Positions 24,444-33,514 of a DNA stretch of 64,000 nt are shown piece after piece. The position numbers were made by a program, and so were the translations under genes. The stretch is from Pseudomonas sp. KU43P. Its GTDB lineage: Bacteria > Pseudomonadota > Gammaproteobacteria > Pseudomonadales > Pseudomonadaceae. How positions within the stretch are numbered: position 1 is the stretch's first letter; each line of letters opens with the position of its first letter. The stretch is taken from NCBI RefSeq assembly GCF_033095865.1, contig NZ_AP019365.1:4189501-4253500 (forward strand). Reading direction: 5' to 3'. The notes beneath the pieces are model-generated. The model searched no databases, had not been told where the DNA came from, and worked only from the letters and a program-made list of their open reading frames with translations.

Positions 24444-25480
24444 GGACGCAGCTCCTTGTCGGCGTGGTCGGCACCTTCAGCGGTGGCCAGATGTACCCCT
24501 CCCTGCCCCACCAGCAGCAGGCCGCCATCGGCCAGGCCACTGACACCGGCCAGGGCGATACGGTCGGCGCGGTTGTACACGCTGAAGGTCTGCCCGTCGT
24601 CATGGCTGCGCAGCACGCTGCCGCCATTGCCGACCAATACCAGGCTGCCATCATCGAGAAGCGTAGCGCTTGCCAGGCCGAATTCGAGGTTGCCGCGGGC
24701 GGCCTTGAGCGCGATGGGCTGCCAGCTATCGCCGAAATCGGTGGAGCGGAACAGGTTGCCGCGCAGGCCGTAGGCCAGCAGCGTGCGGGCGCTGGCGGTG
24801 CCGATCACGCCGAACAGCGAGCCCTCGTAGGGGCTTTCGAGCTTGGCCCAGGTCTGGCCGTTGTCGCTGGAGCGGTACATGCCGCCCTGCTCGCCGACGA
24901 TGAACAGCCCGCCGTCCTTGACCACGGCGATGCCGTTTAGGTGGAGCTGGTCGGGGTTGTCCAGGCGCTCGCCGACATCCTGCCAGTGCTGGCCGCCATC
25001 GGCGGTTTCCAGCAACGCGCCATAGGCGCCGACGGCAAAGCCGCGCTGGGCGTCGAGGAAGGCGATGTCGAGCAAGGGTGCTTCACGGGAGAGGTCTTCG
25101 AACTGCTTGGTCCAGGTCGCGCCACCGTCGTTGCTGGTGAGGATCTGCGCATCGTGGCCGACCGCCCAACCACGCTTGTCATCGAGGAAGAACACGGCGG
25201 TAAGCAGTTGCCGGGTGGGTACCCGGGCCTGGGTCCAGGTCTTGCCCTGGTCGTCGGAGAACAGAATGTGGCCGCGATCACCGACCACCACCAGGCGCGC
25301 GCCGGCATGGGCGGTATCGATCAGCAGGCTCTGGCTGGCCTTGGCCGATTCGCTGGAATACTCGTCGGCGGCAGCCGCTTGTGCGCTGCCTGCCCCGATG
25401 CCCAAAGCCAGCGCCAGCATCGCGCTGGCCGCCAGTGGCCAGGCACCGCGCCTGGCCTGCGTCGTTACCCGCTCCCTCAT
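24440..25480 (-). CDS. YCF48/BNR-repeat propeller protein, exported
   Basis: 346 residues with an N-terminal signal region (LAASAMLALALGIGAGSAQA). The body repeats YCF48/BNR units of the type GDRGHILFSDDQGKTWTQ, GHDAQILTSNDGGATW and YRSSDNGQTWAKLE, giving a propeller. The N-terminal signal indicates a periplasmic or outer location. The gene overlaps the RND exporter gene by ATGA and ends in it, so they form one transcription unit. YCF48 proteins are assembly factors in photosynthetic organisms; here I infer only that the protein assists the exporter. Confidence 0.85.
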   Translation of the reverse strand: MRERVTTQARRGAWPLAASAMLALALGIGAGSAQAAAADEYSSESAKASQSLLIDTAHAGARLVVVGDRGHILFSDDQGKTWTQARVPTRQLLTAVFFLDDKRGWAVGHDAQILTSNDGGATWTKQFEDLSREAPLLDIAFLDAQRGFAVGAYGALLETADGGQHWQDVGERLDNPDQLHLNGIAVVKDGGLFIVGEQGGMYRSSDNGQTWAKLESPYEGSLFGVIGTASARTLLAYGLRGNLFRSTDFGDSWQPIALKAARGNLEFGLASATLLDDGSLVLVGNGGSVLRSHDDGQTFSVYNRADRIALAGVSGLADGGLLLVGQGGVHLATAEGADHADKELRP

Positions 25481-25635
25481 GACCGCCCCCTGTTTGTTCT
25501 TGTTAGTGGGTCTGTGCCTTGCAGGTACTGCGAAAAGCCTGTGGTAGAGGCCTGCAATAGCTTGGGGCCATCGTATCGGGGGGGATCGGGAGATTACAAC
25601 GCACGCTGCGTTATGTTTTGTTAACCAGAAAAAAC

Positions 25636-25742
25636 GGGGGCCGCCTTGCGGCCCATCGCCGGCAAGCCGGCTCCCACAGAGGACGCACCTGCGCTGTACC
25701 TGTGGGAGCCGGCTTGCCGGCGATGGGCTGCAAGGCAGCCCC
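25636..25742. repeat. REP pair with outer hairpins
   Basis: Two inverted REPs (25650-25677 and 25702-25728) lie inside two further hairpins, GGGGGCCGCCTTGCGGCCC at 25636 and GGGCTGCAAGGCAGCCCC at 25725. The block follows pepN and precedes the YCF48-like operon, and could serve as a transcript end for pepN. Confidence 0.9.
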
Positions 25743-25756
25743 AGGTTCTACCTGGC

Positions 25757-28414
25757 TCACGCCAGGCTTTTGCTCACCACCTCATACACATCGCTGGACA
25801 GTGCACCAGAAGCGAGAATGCGCTCCAGCTCACCCTTCATCAGCGCCTGACGCGCATCGTCATACTTGCGCCAGCGAGTCAAAGGCGCCAATTGCCGCGA
25901 GGCAATCTGCGGATTCAGCGCATTCAGCTCGATCACCAGGTCCGCCAGGAAGCGGTAACCGGAACCATCGGCGGCATGGAAGTTGACCAGGTTCTGCCCG
26001 GCAAACGCGCCAATCAATGCCCGCACCTTGTTCGGGTTCTTCAGGGTGAATGCCGGGTGCTGCATCAGCGCCTTGACCCGCGCCAGCCCGCCCGGCAAGG
26101 CGCTGGCGGCCTGCACGCTGAACCACTGGTCCATGACCAGCGGGTTGTCCTTGAAGTGCTCGGCGAAGCTTTCCAGTGCCTTGGCGCGTTCGGCTTCGAA
26201 CGGCGAGTTGACCAGCACCGCCAGCGCCGTCAGGCGTTCGGTCATGTTGTCGCACTGGTCGAACTGTTCCAGGGTCGCTTCCAGCACCTGCGGCTTGCCG
26301 CTCTGCATCAGGTACGACAGGGCGATGTTCTGCAGACTGCGGCGGGCGAAGTGCTCGGCGGCGGCCACGTAGGCGGTGTTGCGCGAGACCTCGCGGTTGG
26401 CCTGGTAGCGCGCCCAGAGGGCATCGAACAGCTGCTCGGCGATCTGCTGGCGAGCGAACTCGCGGGCCGCGTGGATGGCATCGACGTCCGCCACCTGGCT
26501 GATCTCGGTGAGGTAGGCCTCGCCCGGTAGCGAGAGCATCTCGGCGACCATGGCGGCGTCCAGCGATGGGTTGCCCAGCACGGTGCCCAACGCCGTGATC
26601 AGGCGCTGGTCGAGCTTCAGTGCTTCACCGCGCTGGTGCTGGCCGATCAGTTCCTGCAGTACCTGCACCGACAACTGCTGCCCCGCTTCCCAGCGGTTGA
26701 AGCCGTCGCTGTCGTGCTGCATGAGGAACATCAGCTGGTCGCGGTCGTAAGGGAAGCTCAGCTTCACCGGCGCGCTGAAACCGCGCAGCAGCGACGGCAG
26801 CGGCTTGGCCGTGTTGCCCTCGAAGGTGAAGGTCTGCTCGGCTTCGGTCACCGACAACACGCGGCTGGTGCCGACGGCGGCCGATTCACCTGTCAGGCGC
26901 AGCGGCAGGTCGTTGCCCTGGGCATCCAGCAGGCCCAGCTCCACCGGGATCACGAACGGCAGTTTCTCGCCTTTGTCCGGGGTTGGCGGGCAGCTCTGGC
27001 GGAAGCTCAGGCTGTAGGTCTGCGCGGCACTGTCATAGGCCTCGCTGACTTCCAGGCGCGGCGTGCCGGCCTGGCTGTACCAGCGCTTGAACTGGGTCAG
27101 GTCGACGCCGTTGGCGTCTTCCATGGCCTTGATGAAATCATCGGTGGTCACGGCCTGGCCGTCGTGGCGCTCGAAATACAGGTCGCTGCCTTTGCGGAAG
27201 CCATCGGCACCCAGCAGGGTACGGACCATGCGCACCACTTCGGCGCCCTTCTCGTACACGGTCAGGGTGTAGAAGTTGGAGATCTCGATGAAGCTGTCCG
27301 GGCGCACCGGGTGGGCCATGGGGCCAGCGTCTTCGGCGAACTGATGGGTACGCAGGTAGGCCACGTCCTCGATGCGCTTGACCGTACGCGAGTTCATGTC
27401 GGCGCTGAACTCGGCGTCACGGAACACCGTGAAGCCTTCCTTTAGCGACAGCTGGAACCAGTCGCGGCAGGTCACGCGGTTGCCCGACCAGTTGTGGAAG
27501 TACTCGTGGGCAACCACGCCTTCGACGCGCTGGTGGGCGGCATCGGTGGCGGTTTCGGCGCGGGCCAGCACGCAGCTGGAGTTGAAGATGTTCAGGCCCT
27601 TGTTTTCCATGGCGCCCATGTTGAAGTCGTTGACCGCGACGATCATGAAGATGTCCAGGTCGTATTCACGGCCGTACACCTCTTCGTCCCAGCGCATGGA
27701 CTTCTTCAGGCTGACCATGGCGTGGTCGCACTTGTCGATGTTCTCGGGCTCGACGTAGATACGCAGGGTCACGTCGCGGCCGGACTGGCGAGTGAAACTG
27801 TCTTCCACGCACCAGAGGTCACCGGCCACCAGGGCGAACAGGTAGGCCGGCTTCATGAACGGGTCTTCCCAGGTCGCCCAGTGCCGGCCATCTTCTGCCG
27901 GCCCACTGCCGATCGGGTTGCCGTTGGACAGCAGCACCGGGTAGCGATGCTGCTCGGCGATCACCGTGGTGGTGAAGGTACTCATCACGTCCGGGCGGTC
28001 GAGGTAGTAGGTGATCTTGCGGAAGCCCTCGGCTTCGCACTGGGTGCAGAACATCTTGCCGGACTTGTACAGGCCTTCCAGCGCGGTGTTGCTCTCTGGG
28101 TGGATCTTCACGCTGGTGTCGAGGGTGAAGCGCTCGGCCTTAGGCTGCACCGTCAGGCTGTCGGCCTCGAGCTGGTAGTCGCCTGCCTGCAGTTCCTGAT
28201 CGTCCAGCGAGGCGCGCAGCAGTTCGATCTGCTGACCGTCGAGCACCAGCGGCGGCAGGCCGGCACCGCGTGCCGGGTTGCGGCGCATGACCAGTTGCGC
28301 ATGGACCAAGGTGTGGTCCTCGAACAGCTCGAAGGTCAGGTGCGTCTCGTCGATCAGGTACTCGGGCGCCTGGTAGTCCTTGAGGTAGATCACTCGCGGT
28401 TGTTCGGTACGCAT
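25757..28414 (-). CDS. pepN: aminopeptidase N
   Basis: 885 residues, the full length of bacterial PepN. The M1 metalloprotease motifs are present: GAMENKGLN near residue 263 for substrate N-terminus binding, and HEYFHNW near 301 (HExxH zinc site) with WFQLSLKEGFTVFRDAEF supplying the third zinc ligand. It removes N-terminal residues from peptides in the cytoplasm. The ATG at 28414 follows an AAGGA. The gene ends the run nadK-phosphoesterase-rhomboid-yeaC-DUF2797-pepN, with 13 bases separating it from DUF2797. Confidence 0.97.
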   Translation of the reverse strand: MRTEQPRVIYLKDYQAPEYLIDETHLTFELFEDHTLVHAQLVMRRNPARGAGLPPLVLDGQQIELLRASLDDQELQAGDYQLEADSLTVQPKAERFTLDTSVKIHPESNTALEGLYKSGKMFCTQCEAEGFRKITYYLDRPDVMSTFTTTVIAEQHRYPVLLSNGNPIGSGPAEDGRHWATWEDPFMKPAYLFALVAGDLWCVEDSFTRQSGRDVTLRIYVEPENIDKCDHAMVSLKKSMRWDEEVYGREYDLDIFMIVAVNDFNMGAMENKGLNIFNSSCVLARAETATDAAHQRVEGVVAHEYFHNWSGNRVTCRDWFQLSLKEGFTVFRDAEFSADMNSRTVKRIEDVAYLRTHQFAEDAGPMAHPVRPDSFIEISNFYTLTVYEKGAEVVRMVRTLLGADGFRKGSDLYFERHDGQAVTTDDFIKAMEDANGVDLTQFKRWYSQAGTPRLEVSEAYDSAAQTYSLSFRQSCPPTPDKGEKLPFVIPVELGLLDAQGNDLPLRLTGESAAVGTSRVLSVTEAEQTFTFEGNTAKPLPSLLRGFSAPVKLSFPYDRDQLMFLMQHDSDGFNRWEAGQQLSVQVLQELIGQHQRGEALKLDQRLITALGTVLGNPSLDAAMVAEMLSLPGEAYLTEISQVADVDAIHAAREFARQQIAEQLFDALWARYQANREVSRNTAYVAAAEHFARRSLQNIALSYLMQSGKPQVLEATLEQFDQCDNMTERLTALAVLVNSPFEAERAKALESFAEHFKDNPLVMDQWFSVQAASALPGGLARVKALMQHPAFTLKNPNKVRALIGAFAGQNLVNFHAADGSGYRFLADLVIELNALNPQIASRQLAPLTRWRKYDDARQALMKGELERILASGALSSDVYEVVSKSLA

Positions 28415-28427
28415 GAGCAGGTCCTTT

Positions 28428-29225
28428 TTACTGGAGCACGGCCAACTGGTAGGCCGTGTACTTGCGAATGTTGATCACGCCGGTGTCGAAGATCAGGTAC
28501 TGGCCCTTGATGCCCAGCAGCGTGCCTTCCACCACCGGGTCCTTGTCGAGGTTGAAGCTGACGATCTTTTTCGGATACGCCTCGACCGGGTATTTCATCT
28601 CGACCACTTCGGCGTCCGGCAGCGACTGGATCGCCTGCAGGCCGAAGCGCCCTTGCAGTTCACGCAGGCCATCGGCGCAGGCGTCGAAGATCTGTTCGCG
28701 GATGGCCACCAGGTCGAGCACTTCGGCATCGCCCTTGAGCAGGGTGCGCCAGTTGGTGCGGTCCGGCACCTGGCTGCGCAGCACGTCTTCGACCAGGCCT
28801 GATTGCTGACGGGTGGCAACGCGCATGATCGGCAGCGCCTGGCTGGCGCCCTGGTCGAGCCAGCGGGTGGGCAACTGGGTGGCGCGGGTGATGCCGACCT
28901 TGATCCCCGACGAGTTGGCCAGGTACACCACATGGTCGGTCATGCAGAACTGTTCGCCCCAAGACGGCTCCCGGCAGGTGCCGGCGTCGTAGTGGCATTT
29001 TTCCGGGGCCATGATGCACACGTCGCACTGGGCCAGCTTGGTCATGCACGGGTAGCAGTAACCCTGGCTGAAGCTGGTCTTGGTGCGCTTGCCGCAATGG
29101 CTGCAGTGGATGGCGCCCAGGTACTCAAGGCGCAGGCGCTGGCCGATCATCGGGTTGACCGGCACCTGGCTGTCATCCAGGCGCAAGCGGTACTGCACCA
29201 GCGGTGCCTCAAGGCTTACCGCCAT
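28428..29225 (-). CDS. DUF2797 family zinc-ribbon protein
   Basis: 265 residues if it starts at MAVSLEAPLVQYRLRL. A TTG at 29258 that overlaps the yeaC stop (TTGA) is an alternative start giving a slightly longer protein. A cysteine cluster (CSHCGKRTKTSF, CYPCM, CDVCIM, CREPSWGEQFC) suggests one or two zinc sites. It is followed by YLANSSGIKVGITRATQLPT, a GIY-YIG-like stretch, and a basic C-terminal half. DUF2797 proteins have no established function. It is tightly packed between yeaC and pepN. Confidence 0.85.
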   Translation of the reverse strand: MAVSLEAPLVQYRLRLDDSQVPVNPMIGQRLRLEYLGAIHCSHCGKRTKTSFSQGYCYPCMTKLAQCDVCIMAPEKCHYDAGTCREPSWGEQFCMTDHVVYLANSSGIKVGITRATQLPTRWLDQGASQALPIMRVATRQQSGLVEDVLRSQVPDRTNWRTLLKGDAEVLDLVAIREQIFDACADGLRELQGRFGLQAIQSLPDAEVVEMKYPVEAYPKKIVSFNLDKDPVVEGTLLGIKGQYLIFDTGVINIRKYTAYQLAVLQ

Positions 29226-29254
29226 CTTGCTCAAAGAGCCACGAGCGAGTTCGA

Positions 29255-29515
29255 TCAATGTACCGAGTCCGACTTGAACAGAATGTTGGCAATCGGTGCG
29301 GATTTCGACGCGCACTCCTGCGGGCCCATGTAACCGGTGCGCTGGTCTTCGGGCAGGTTTTTCATCTCCCAGGCGATGACGGCCTGCAGCGACAGCTCCT
29401 TCTGCTCGGGGGTGAGCTTGCGGCCATCGGACCATTTGCCGATTTCCACCGCCGTTTTCAGGCTTTGGTAGATTTCCGGGGTGATGTTTTCGATCATTTG
29501 CGTGAACGTGGACAT
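29255..29515 (-). CDS. YeaC/DUF1315 family protein
   Basis: 86 residues, small and soluble: MSTFTQMIENITPEIYQSL, then KLTPEQKELSLQAVIAWE. This matches the DUF1315 (E. coli YeaC) pattern in length and motifs. GGAG lies six bases upstream of the ATG. It is 13 bases downstream of the rhomboid gene in the same operon. Function is unknown. Confidence 0.85.
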   Translation of the reverse strand: MSTFTQMIENITPEIYQSLKTAVEIGKWSDGRKLTPEQKELSLQAVIAWEMKNLPEDQRTGYMGPQECASKSAPIANILFKSDSVH

Positions 29516-29528
29516 AGCGTCTCCTAAA

Positions 29529-30407
29529 TCAAGCGGACAGTTTACGCCGGGCCAGCGCCCCGCCCAAGAGGCCCGTCAGGCATCCGATGAGCAGCCCGCC
29601 GACGTGGGCGGCGTTGGCGATCTGGCCAAAGCCGAGCTGGCCGACCACGCCGGTCAGGCAGATCACCAGCCAGACGAGCATCATGACCAGTACGCCCTTG
29701 GGCAGGCTGAAGAAACGGTTGGGCGCCAGCCACTGGTACAGCCAGACATGGCCGAGCAGACCGTACAGCACGCCAGACAGGCCGCCGAACAGGCTCGGGC
29801 CGCTGGTGTAGTGCTGGGCGAGGTTCGATACCAGGCTGAACAGGAGGGTCAGGCTCAGCAGCATCCAGGGGCCCTGGCGCAGTTCGATGCGCTTGCCCAG
29901 CTCCCAGTACCACAGGCCGTTCATGGCCAGGTGCAGAACACCGAAGTGCAGCAGCATCGGCGACACCAAACGCCACCACTGGCCTTCTGCCAGGCTCTGG
30001 GCCAGTGGGGTGAAGTGCAGGTATTCGCCCTGGACGCGGAAGTCGAGGAAGGTGAACCAGCTGATGGTGGCGAGGTTGTCGCCCAGGCTGGTGAGGCCGG
30101 CGACCACCACGCACAGGAACAGAATGAAAGCGGTGACCTTGCAGGCTTTTGCCTGTTCGGACAGGGTGGGGCCTTTCGCCGGCAAGCCGGCTCCCACAGG
30201 GTCGGCTGTGACTTCGATGTCGGCGTTGCCATCCGGATAGCGCTGGTAAAGCTGGAGGACGTCTGCGGCCAGGGTATCCGGGGCCCAGAGCACTTGCACC
30301 TCGCCCTCTTCGCTGACCCGGTGCGGCACCTGCAGGCGCTGCAGCAGGTGGACGAAGCCGCTGAGGTCGACCGACAGCGGCAGGCGCATCACTTCGACGA
30401 TATTCAT
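29529..30407 (-). CDS. rhomboid family intramembrane serine protease
   Basis: 292 residues. A short cytoplasmic N-terminal domain (about 1-65) is joined by a linker to at least six membrane helices. The catalytic Ser lies in GGLSGVLYGLLGHVWLY and the His in NAAHVGGLLIG; the HFGVLHLAMNGLWYWELG helix supplies the usual His-x-x-x-x-Asn side. This is the GlpG-type rhomboid fold. Linker residues 69-80 (DPVGAGLPAKGP) are a translated REP element (see the repeat at 30170), suggesting a REP landed here and was tolerated. The ATG overlaps the upstream gene stop by ATGA. The substrate is unknown. Confidence 0.9.
   Translation of the reverse strand: MNIVEVMRLPLSVDLSGFVHLLQRLQVPHRVSEEGEVQVLWAPDTLAADVLQLYQRYPDGNADIEVTADPVGAGLPAKGPTLSEQAKACKVTAFILFLCVVVAGLTSLGDNLATISWFTFLDFRVQGEYLHFTPLAQSLAEGQWWRLVSPMLLHFGVLHLAMNGLWYWELGKRIELRQGPWMLLSLTLLFSLVSNLAQHYTSGPSLFGGLSGVLYGLLGHVWLYQWLAPNRFFSLPKGVLVMMLVWLVICLTGVVGQLGFGQIANAAHVGGLLIGCLTGLLGGALARRKLSA
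30170..30199. repeat. REP element inside the rhomboid coding sequence
   Basis: The bases match the intergenic REPs, core CGCCGGCAAGCCGGC, flanked by GGCCTTT and TCCCAC. On the minus strand it is read in frame as VGAGLPAKGP. It is the only REP in this window inside a gene I call real. Confidence 0.9.
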
Positions 30408-31375
30408 TGGCTGGCCTGCGGGCGGTCAACGTCGACCCAGACGAACTTGTGCGGGTCGATACGGGTTTCATCATCCAGCCGATAGGCCGCCAGCTTGCCG
30501 TACAGCACCGCGCTGTAGTCGAGGCAGGCCAGGTTGCCGCGAATCGGCGCCGGGCGGCCGCTACGCCAGTAATGGCCGACGAACAGCAGCGGCTCATCCT
30601 CGGCATAGCGTAGCAAGGCATTCTTCTCGGTGTGGCTCAGAGGCGTGCGCGCCACTTCGTCCGGTAGCGCATCGGGCTGGAATACGATGTCGCCGTATGT
30701 CTGCGGGTCTTCTTCCCAGAACTTGGTGCGGAAGAAGGCACGGGTCAGGCCATCGCCACCGGTCAGTGTCAAACCGTCGGGCAGGCGCATGTCGGTGCCG
30801 CGCAGCAGGCGGTTGCAGACGGTGGCGGCGAAGCTGCCGGACACCGCCGAGGCCTGGATGAAATGCTCGTCGATGCGCCCGTCGGGGTACTGCTGGCGCA
30901 ACGGCTCGATCAGCCGCGGGTCCCAGCAGGCATGCACCAGACGGAAGCGCCCGGCGTCGACGAACAGCGGCATGTCGTAGAACCACTTGAGGAAGTCGTG
31001 CCAGTCGCCGGGGTGGTGGGCGAACTGGGTCAGGGTTTCGTCGATCAGGCGGGCATGGCGTGGGGTGTGCTCGCGTACGAAGGCCTTGCCACTGCCGGGC
31101 AGGGCCGGGGTGACCCAGCCCAGGGCGTTGTATTCGTGGTTGCCCATGATACAGAACGCCTGGCCGGCCTCGACCATGTCGTGGACGATGTGCAGCGCCT
31201 CGCGGATACGCGGGCCGCGGTCGACGATGTCGCCGAGGAACAGCGCCTGGCGCCGCGGGTGACGCCACACGCCGCCAACACGCTTGTAGCCCAGGGCGTC
31301 GAGGAGGCGTTCGAGGGTCAGTGCACAGCCATGCACGTCACCGATGATGTCGAAACTTCGCGCCGGATCGAGCAT
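30404..31375 (-). CDS. metallophosphoesterase (calcineurin-like)
   Basis: 323 residues from the ATG at 31375, which shares one base with the nadK stop (TGATG). Motifs of the PPP/Ap4A hydrolase group appear in order: DIIGDVHG, LGDIVDRGP, IMGNHEYNA, and LFVGHYW near the C-terminus. These bind two metal ions for phosphoester hydrolysis. It differs from ApaH in having a long middle section, so the substrate (dinucleoside polyphosphate or phosphoprotein) is open. It sits between nadK and the rhomboid gene in one operon. Confidence 0.88.
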   Translation of the reverse strand: MLDPARSFDIIGDVHGCALTLERLLDALGYKRVGGVWRHPRRQALFLGDIVDRGPRIREALHIVHDMVEAGQAFCIMGNHEYNALGWVTPALPGSGKAFVREHTPRHARLIDETLTQFAHHPGDWHDFLKWFYDMPLFVDAGRFRLVHACWDPRLIEPLRQQYPDGRIDEHFIQASAVSGSFAATVCNRLLRGTDMRLPDGLTLTGGDGLTRAFFRTKFWEEDPQTYGDIVFQPDALPDEVARTPLSHTEKNALLRYAEDEPLLFVGHYWRSGRPAPIRGNLACLDYSAVLYGKLAAYRLDDETRIDPHKFVWVDVDRPQASQ

Positions 31376-32265
31376 CAGTCGTCCCTGCCTCCCAGGCGGC
31401 TGCCCCAGCCGAGCTTGGTGCGGCAAACCTCGTAGTAATTGTGGTCGAGCGGATGGATCAGGCGCAGCTTCTGCGGCTTCTTGCTTACCGTGATGGTGTC
31501 GCCGGGGGCGCAGGTGAAATGGTTCTGGCCGTCGCAGGATACCTGGGGGTAGATCTGCAGGTCCTTGGACACCACGATCTTCAGCTCACTGTTGCCGTCC
31601 ACCACGATCGGCCGGCCCGACAGCGTGTGCGGATACATCGGCACAATGACGATGGCGTCGAGCTTGGGGTGCATGATCGGGCCGCCGGCCGACAGCGCGT
31701 AGGCGGTCGAGCCGGTGGGGGTGGCGACGATCAGGCCGTCGGCCTTCTGGCTGCAGACGAACTGGCCGTCGATGTAGATCTCGAACTCGATCATCCGCGT
31801 CGACTTGCCCGGATGCAGGACCACGTCGTTGAGCGCATCGCCCTGGCCGATGGCCTCATTGTGGCGGCGCACCTCGGCTTGCAACAGGAAGCGGTTTTCC
31901 ACCAGGTAATGGCCGTCGAGTACTTCGGCGACCTTTTCTTCCAGCTCATCGGGGCGGATATCGGTGAGAAAGCCCAGGTTTCCGCGGTTGATGCCGAGCA
32001 CCGGGATGTTGTGCCGGGCCAGGGCGCGGGCCGCGCCGAGCAGGCTGCCGTCGCCGCCGACCACGATGACCAGGTCGCAGACCTCGCCCAGCAGCTTGCG
32101 CGTGGACGTCTGCAGGCCATGGCCAGGCAGGACTTCGGCGATGGTGTCCTCGAGGATCACGTGCAGGTGGCGATCGAGGAGGAATCTTTTCAGTCGGCGT
32201 ATGGTGTCGAGCACCTGGGAGCTGCCAAGGCGGCCGATGATACCGATATTGCGAAATTGCTCCAT
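31375..32265 (-). CDS. nadK: NAD kinase
   Basis: 296 residues, the standard length. The ATP-binding GGDGSLLGAAR is at residues 70-80, followed by GINRGNLGFLTD and the TPTGSTAYALSAGGPI substrate-binding segment. It phosphorylates NAD to NADP in the cytoplasm. AGGAG lies four bases upstream of the ATG. It is first in the minus-strand operon and divergent from the DUF1853 gene, 89 bases away. Confidence 0.97.
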   Translation of the reverse strand: MEQFRNIGIIGRLGSSQVLDTIRRLKRFLLDRHLHVILEDTIAEVLPGHGLQTSTRKLLGEVCDLVIVVGGDGSLLGAARALARHNIPVLGINRGNLGFLTDIRPDELEEKVAEVLDGHYLVENRFLLQAEVRRHNEAIGQGDALNDVVLHPGKSTRMIEFEIYIDGQFVCSQKADGLIVATPTGSTAYALSAGGPIMHPKLDAIVIVPMYPHTLSGRPIVVDGNSELKIVVSKDLQIYPQVSCDGQNHFTCAPGDTITVSKKPQKLRLIHPLDHNYYEVCRTKLGWGSRLGGRDD

Positions 32266-32354
32266 GGGGCTCCTGCGAGGCTCTGCGGCGGGGTGACGAT
32301 GCCGGGATTATGGGCGAAACGACCGGCCAGCGGCAAACCGGCTATGCTCGCAGC

Positions 32355-33290
32355 ATGATGCCTTTCGCCGAGCTGCACGCGCTGCCCCGCCAATTGCGCC
32401 GCCTTGCCGTGCGTGACTTGGCCTGGGCCCTGCTGTCGCCCCCGTTGCTGAGCGCCCCGCCCTGCCCCCAGCGCCACCCGCTGGCAGGCAGTGCCTGGGC
32501 GGCGGATCCACAGCGCCTGAAGGACTGGTTGCTGGCGCTGGACTGCGACGAACAGCCGCTGCTCGACTGGCTGGCAACACTCACCAGCCGGCGCCTGGGC
32601 CTTTACTACGAACGTTTGTGGCAGTTTGCCCTGGGCCAGGCTCCGGGCATCGAACTGCTGGCCGCCAACCTGGCGATCCGTGACCACAGCCGCACTTTGG
32701 GTGAGCTGGACATTGTGCTCAGGGACGATGACGGTACCCATCACCTGGAGCTGGCCATCAAGCTTTACCTGGGGCCTGCAGACGGCGATGGCCGTGACCC
32801 TGCGAGCTGGCTGGGGCCCGGCTGCCATGATCGGCTGGGCACCAAGCTGGCGCACCTGGCCGGCCATCAGTTGCCCATGTCGGGGCAGGCGCACAGCCGC
32901 CAAGCGCTGGCCGGGGTTGGGGTGCAGCAGGTGCAGGCGCATCTGTGGCTGGCGGGTTATCTGTTCTATCCATGGCCTGGGCAAGCCGAATCGCCTGCGG
33001 GGGCCAATTCGCAGCATCTGCGTGGGCGCTGGATACGGCGCCGGGATTGGCCGATGTATACCGCTGAACGTTGGCAGCCGCTGCCCCGCCAAGCCTGGCT
33101 GGCACCGGCGCGGGTCGAGGCAGATGAGTGCTGGGTGCCACTGCAGTTCGCGGTGTGGTTGGCGGCGCTGGACCCGCAGGCACCAGCGCAGATGCTGGTC
33201 AGGCTGGAGCCGGATGCCGATGGCGTCTGGCATGAGGCTGAGCGGGTGTTTCTGGTGTCCGATAGCTGGCCGCAGCTGCCTGGTTTCTAG
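32355..33290 (+). CDS. DUF1853 family protein
   Basis: 311 residues starting at the ATG pair at 32355; an in-frame GTG at 32310 is possible but not supported by a ribosome site. DUF1853 features include SRRLGLYYERLWQFALGQ, GELDIVLRDDD and HHLELAIKLYLGP, then WLGPGCHDRLGTKLAHL. The acidic residues and the E-x-K pattern recall a PD-(D/E)xK nuclease fold, but this is speculation. Function is unknown. It is a single gene followed by a REP pair. Confidence 0.85.
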   Translation: MMPFAELHALPRQLRRLAVRDLAWALLSPPLLSAPPCPQRHPLAGSAWAADPQRLKDWLLALDCDEQPLLDWLATLTSRRLGLYYERLWQFALGQAPGIELLAANLAIRDHSRTLGELDIVLRDDDGTHHLELAIKLYLGPADGDGRDPASWLGPGCHDRLGTKLAHLAGHQLPMSGQAHSRQALAGVGVQQVQAHLWLAGYLFYPWPGQAESPAGANSQHLRGRWIRRRDWPMYTAERWQPLPRQAWLAPARVEADECWVPLQFAVWLAALDPQAPAQMLVRLEPDADGVWHEAERVFLVSDSWPQLPGF

Positions 33291-33300
33291 AGGGGCTGCA

Positions 33301-33396
33301 CCGGCCCTGTCGCCGGCAAGCCGGGCCCCACAGGGACACCACGATATGCAAAGCCTGTGCTGTACTGGTGGGAGCCGGCTTGCCGGCGAAAGAGCC
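33301..33396. repeat. REP pair (inverted)
   Basis: Inverted REPs at 33301-33331 and 33368-33396 with a 36-base spacer. The first arm is altered (CCGGGCCCCAC instead of CCGGCTCCCAC). They lie between DUF1853 and the cytochrome gene. Confidence 0.9.
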
Positions 33397-33514
33397 GGGT
33401 CAGACACCCCGGATTTCACCGACCCAGCGCAAAGCTTTATTCACCCCAGGCGGTTAAAGTGACAAGCGAGCGCCACCAAGAGCGCCACCAATGACCTGAT
33501 GACGAGGACCGCCC

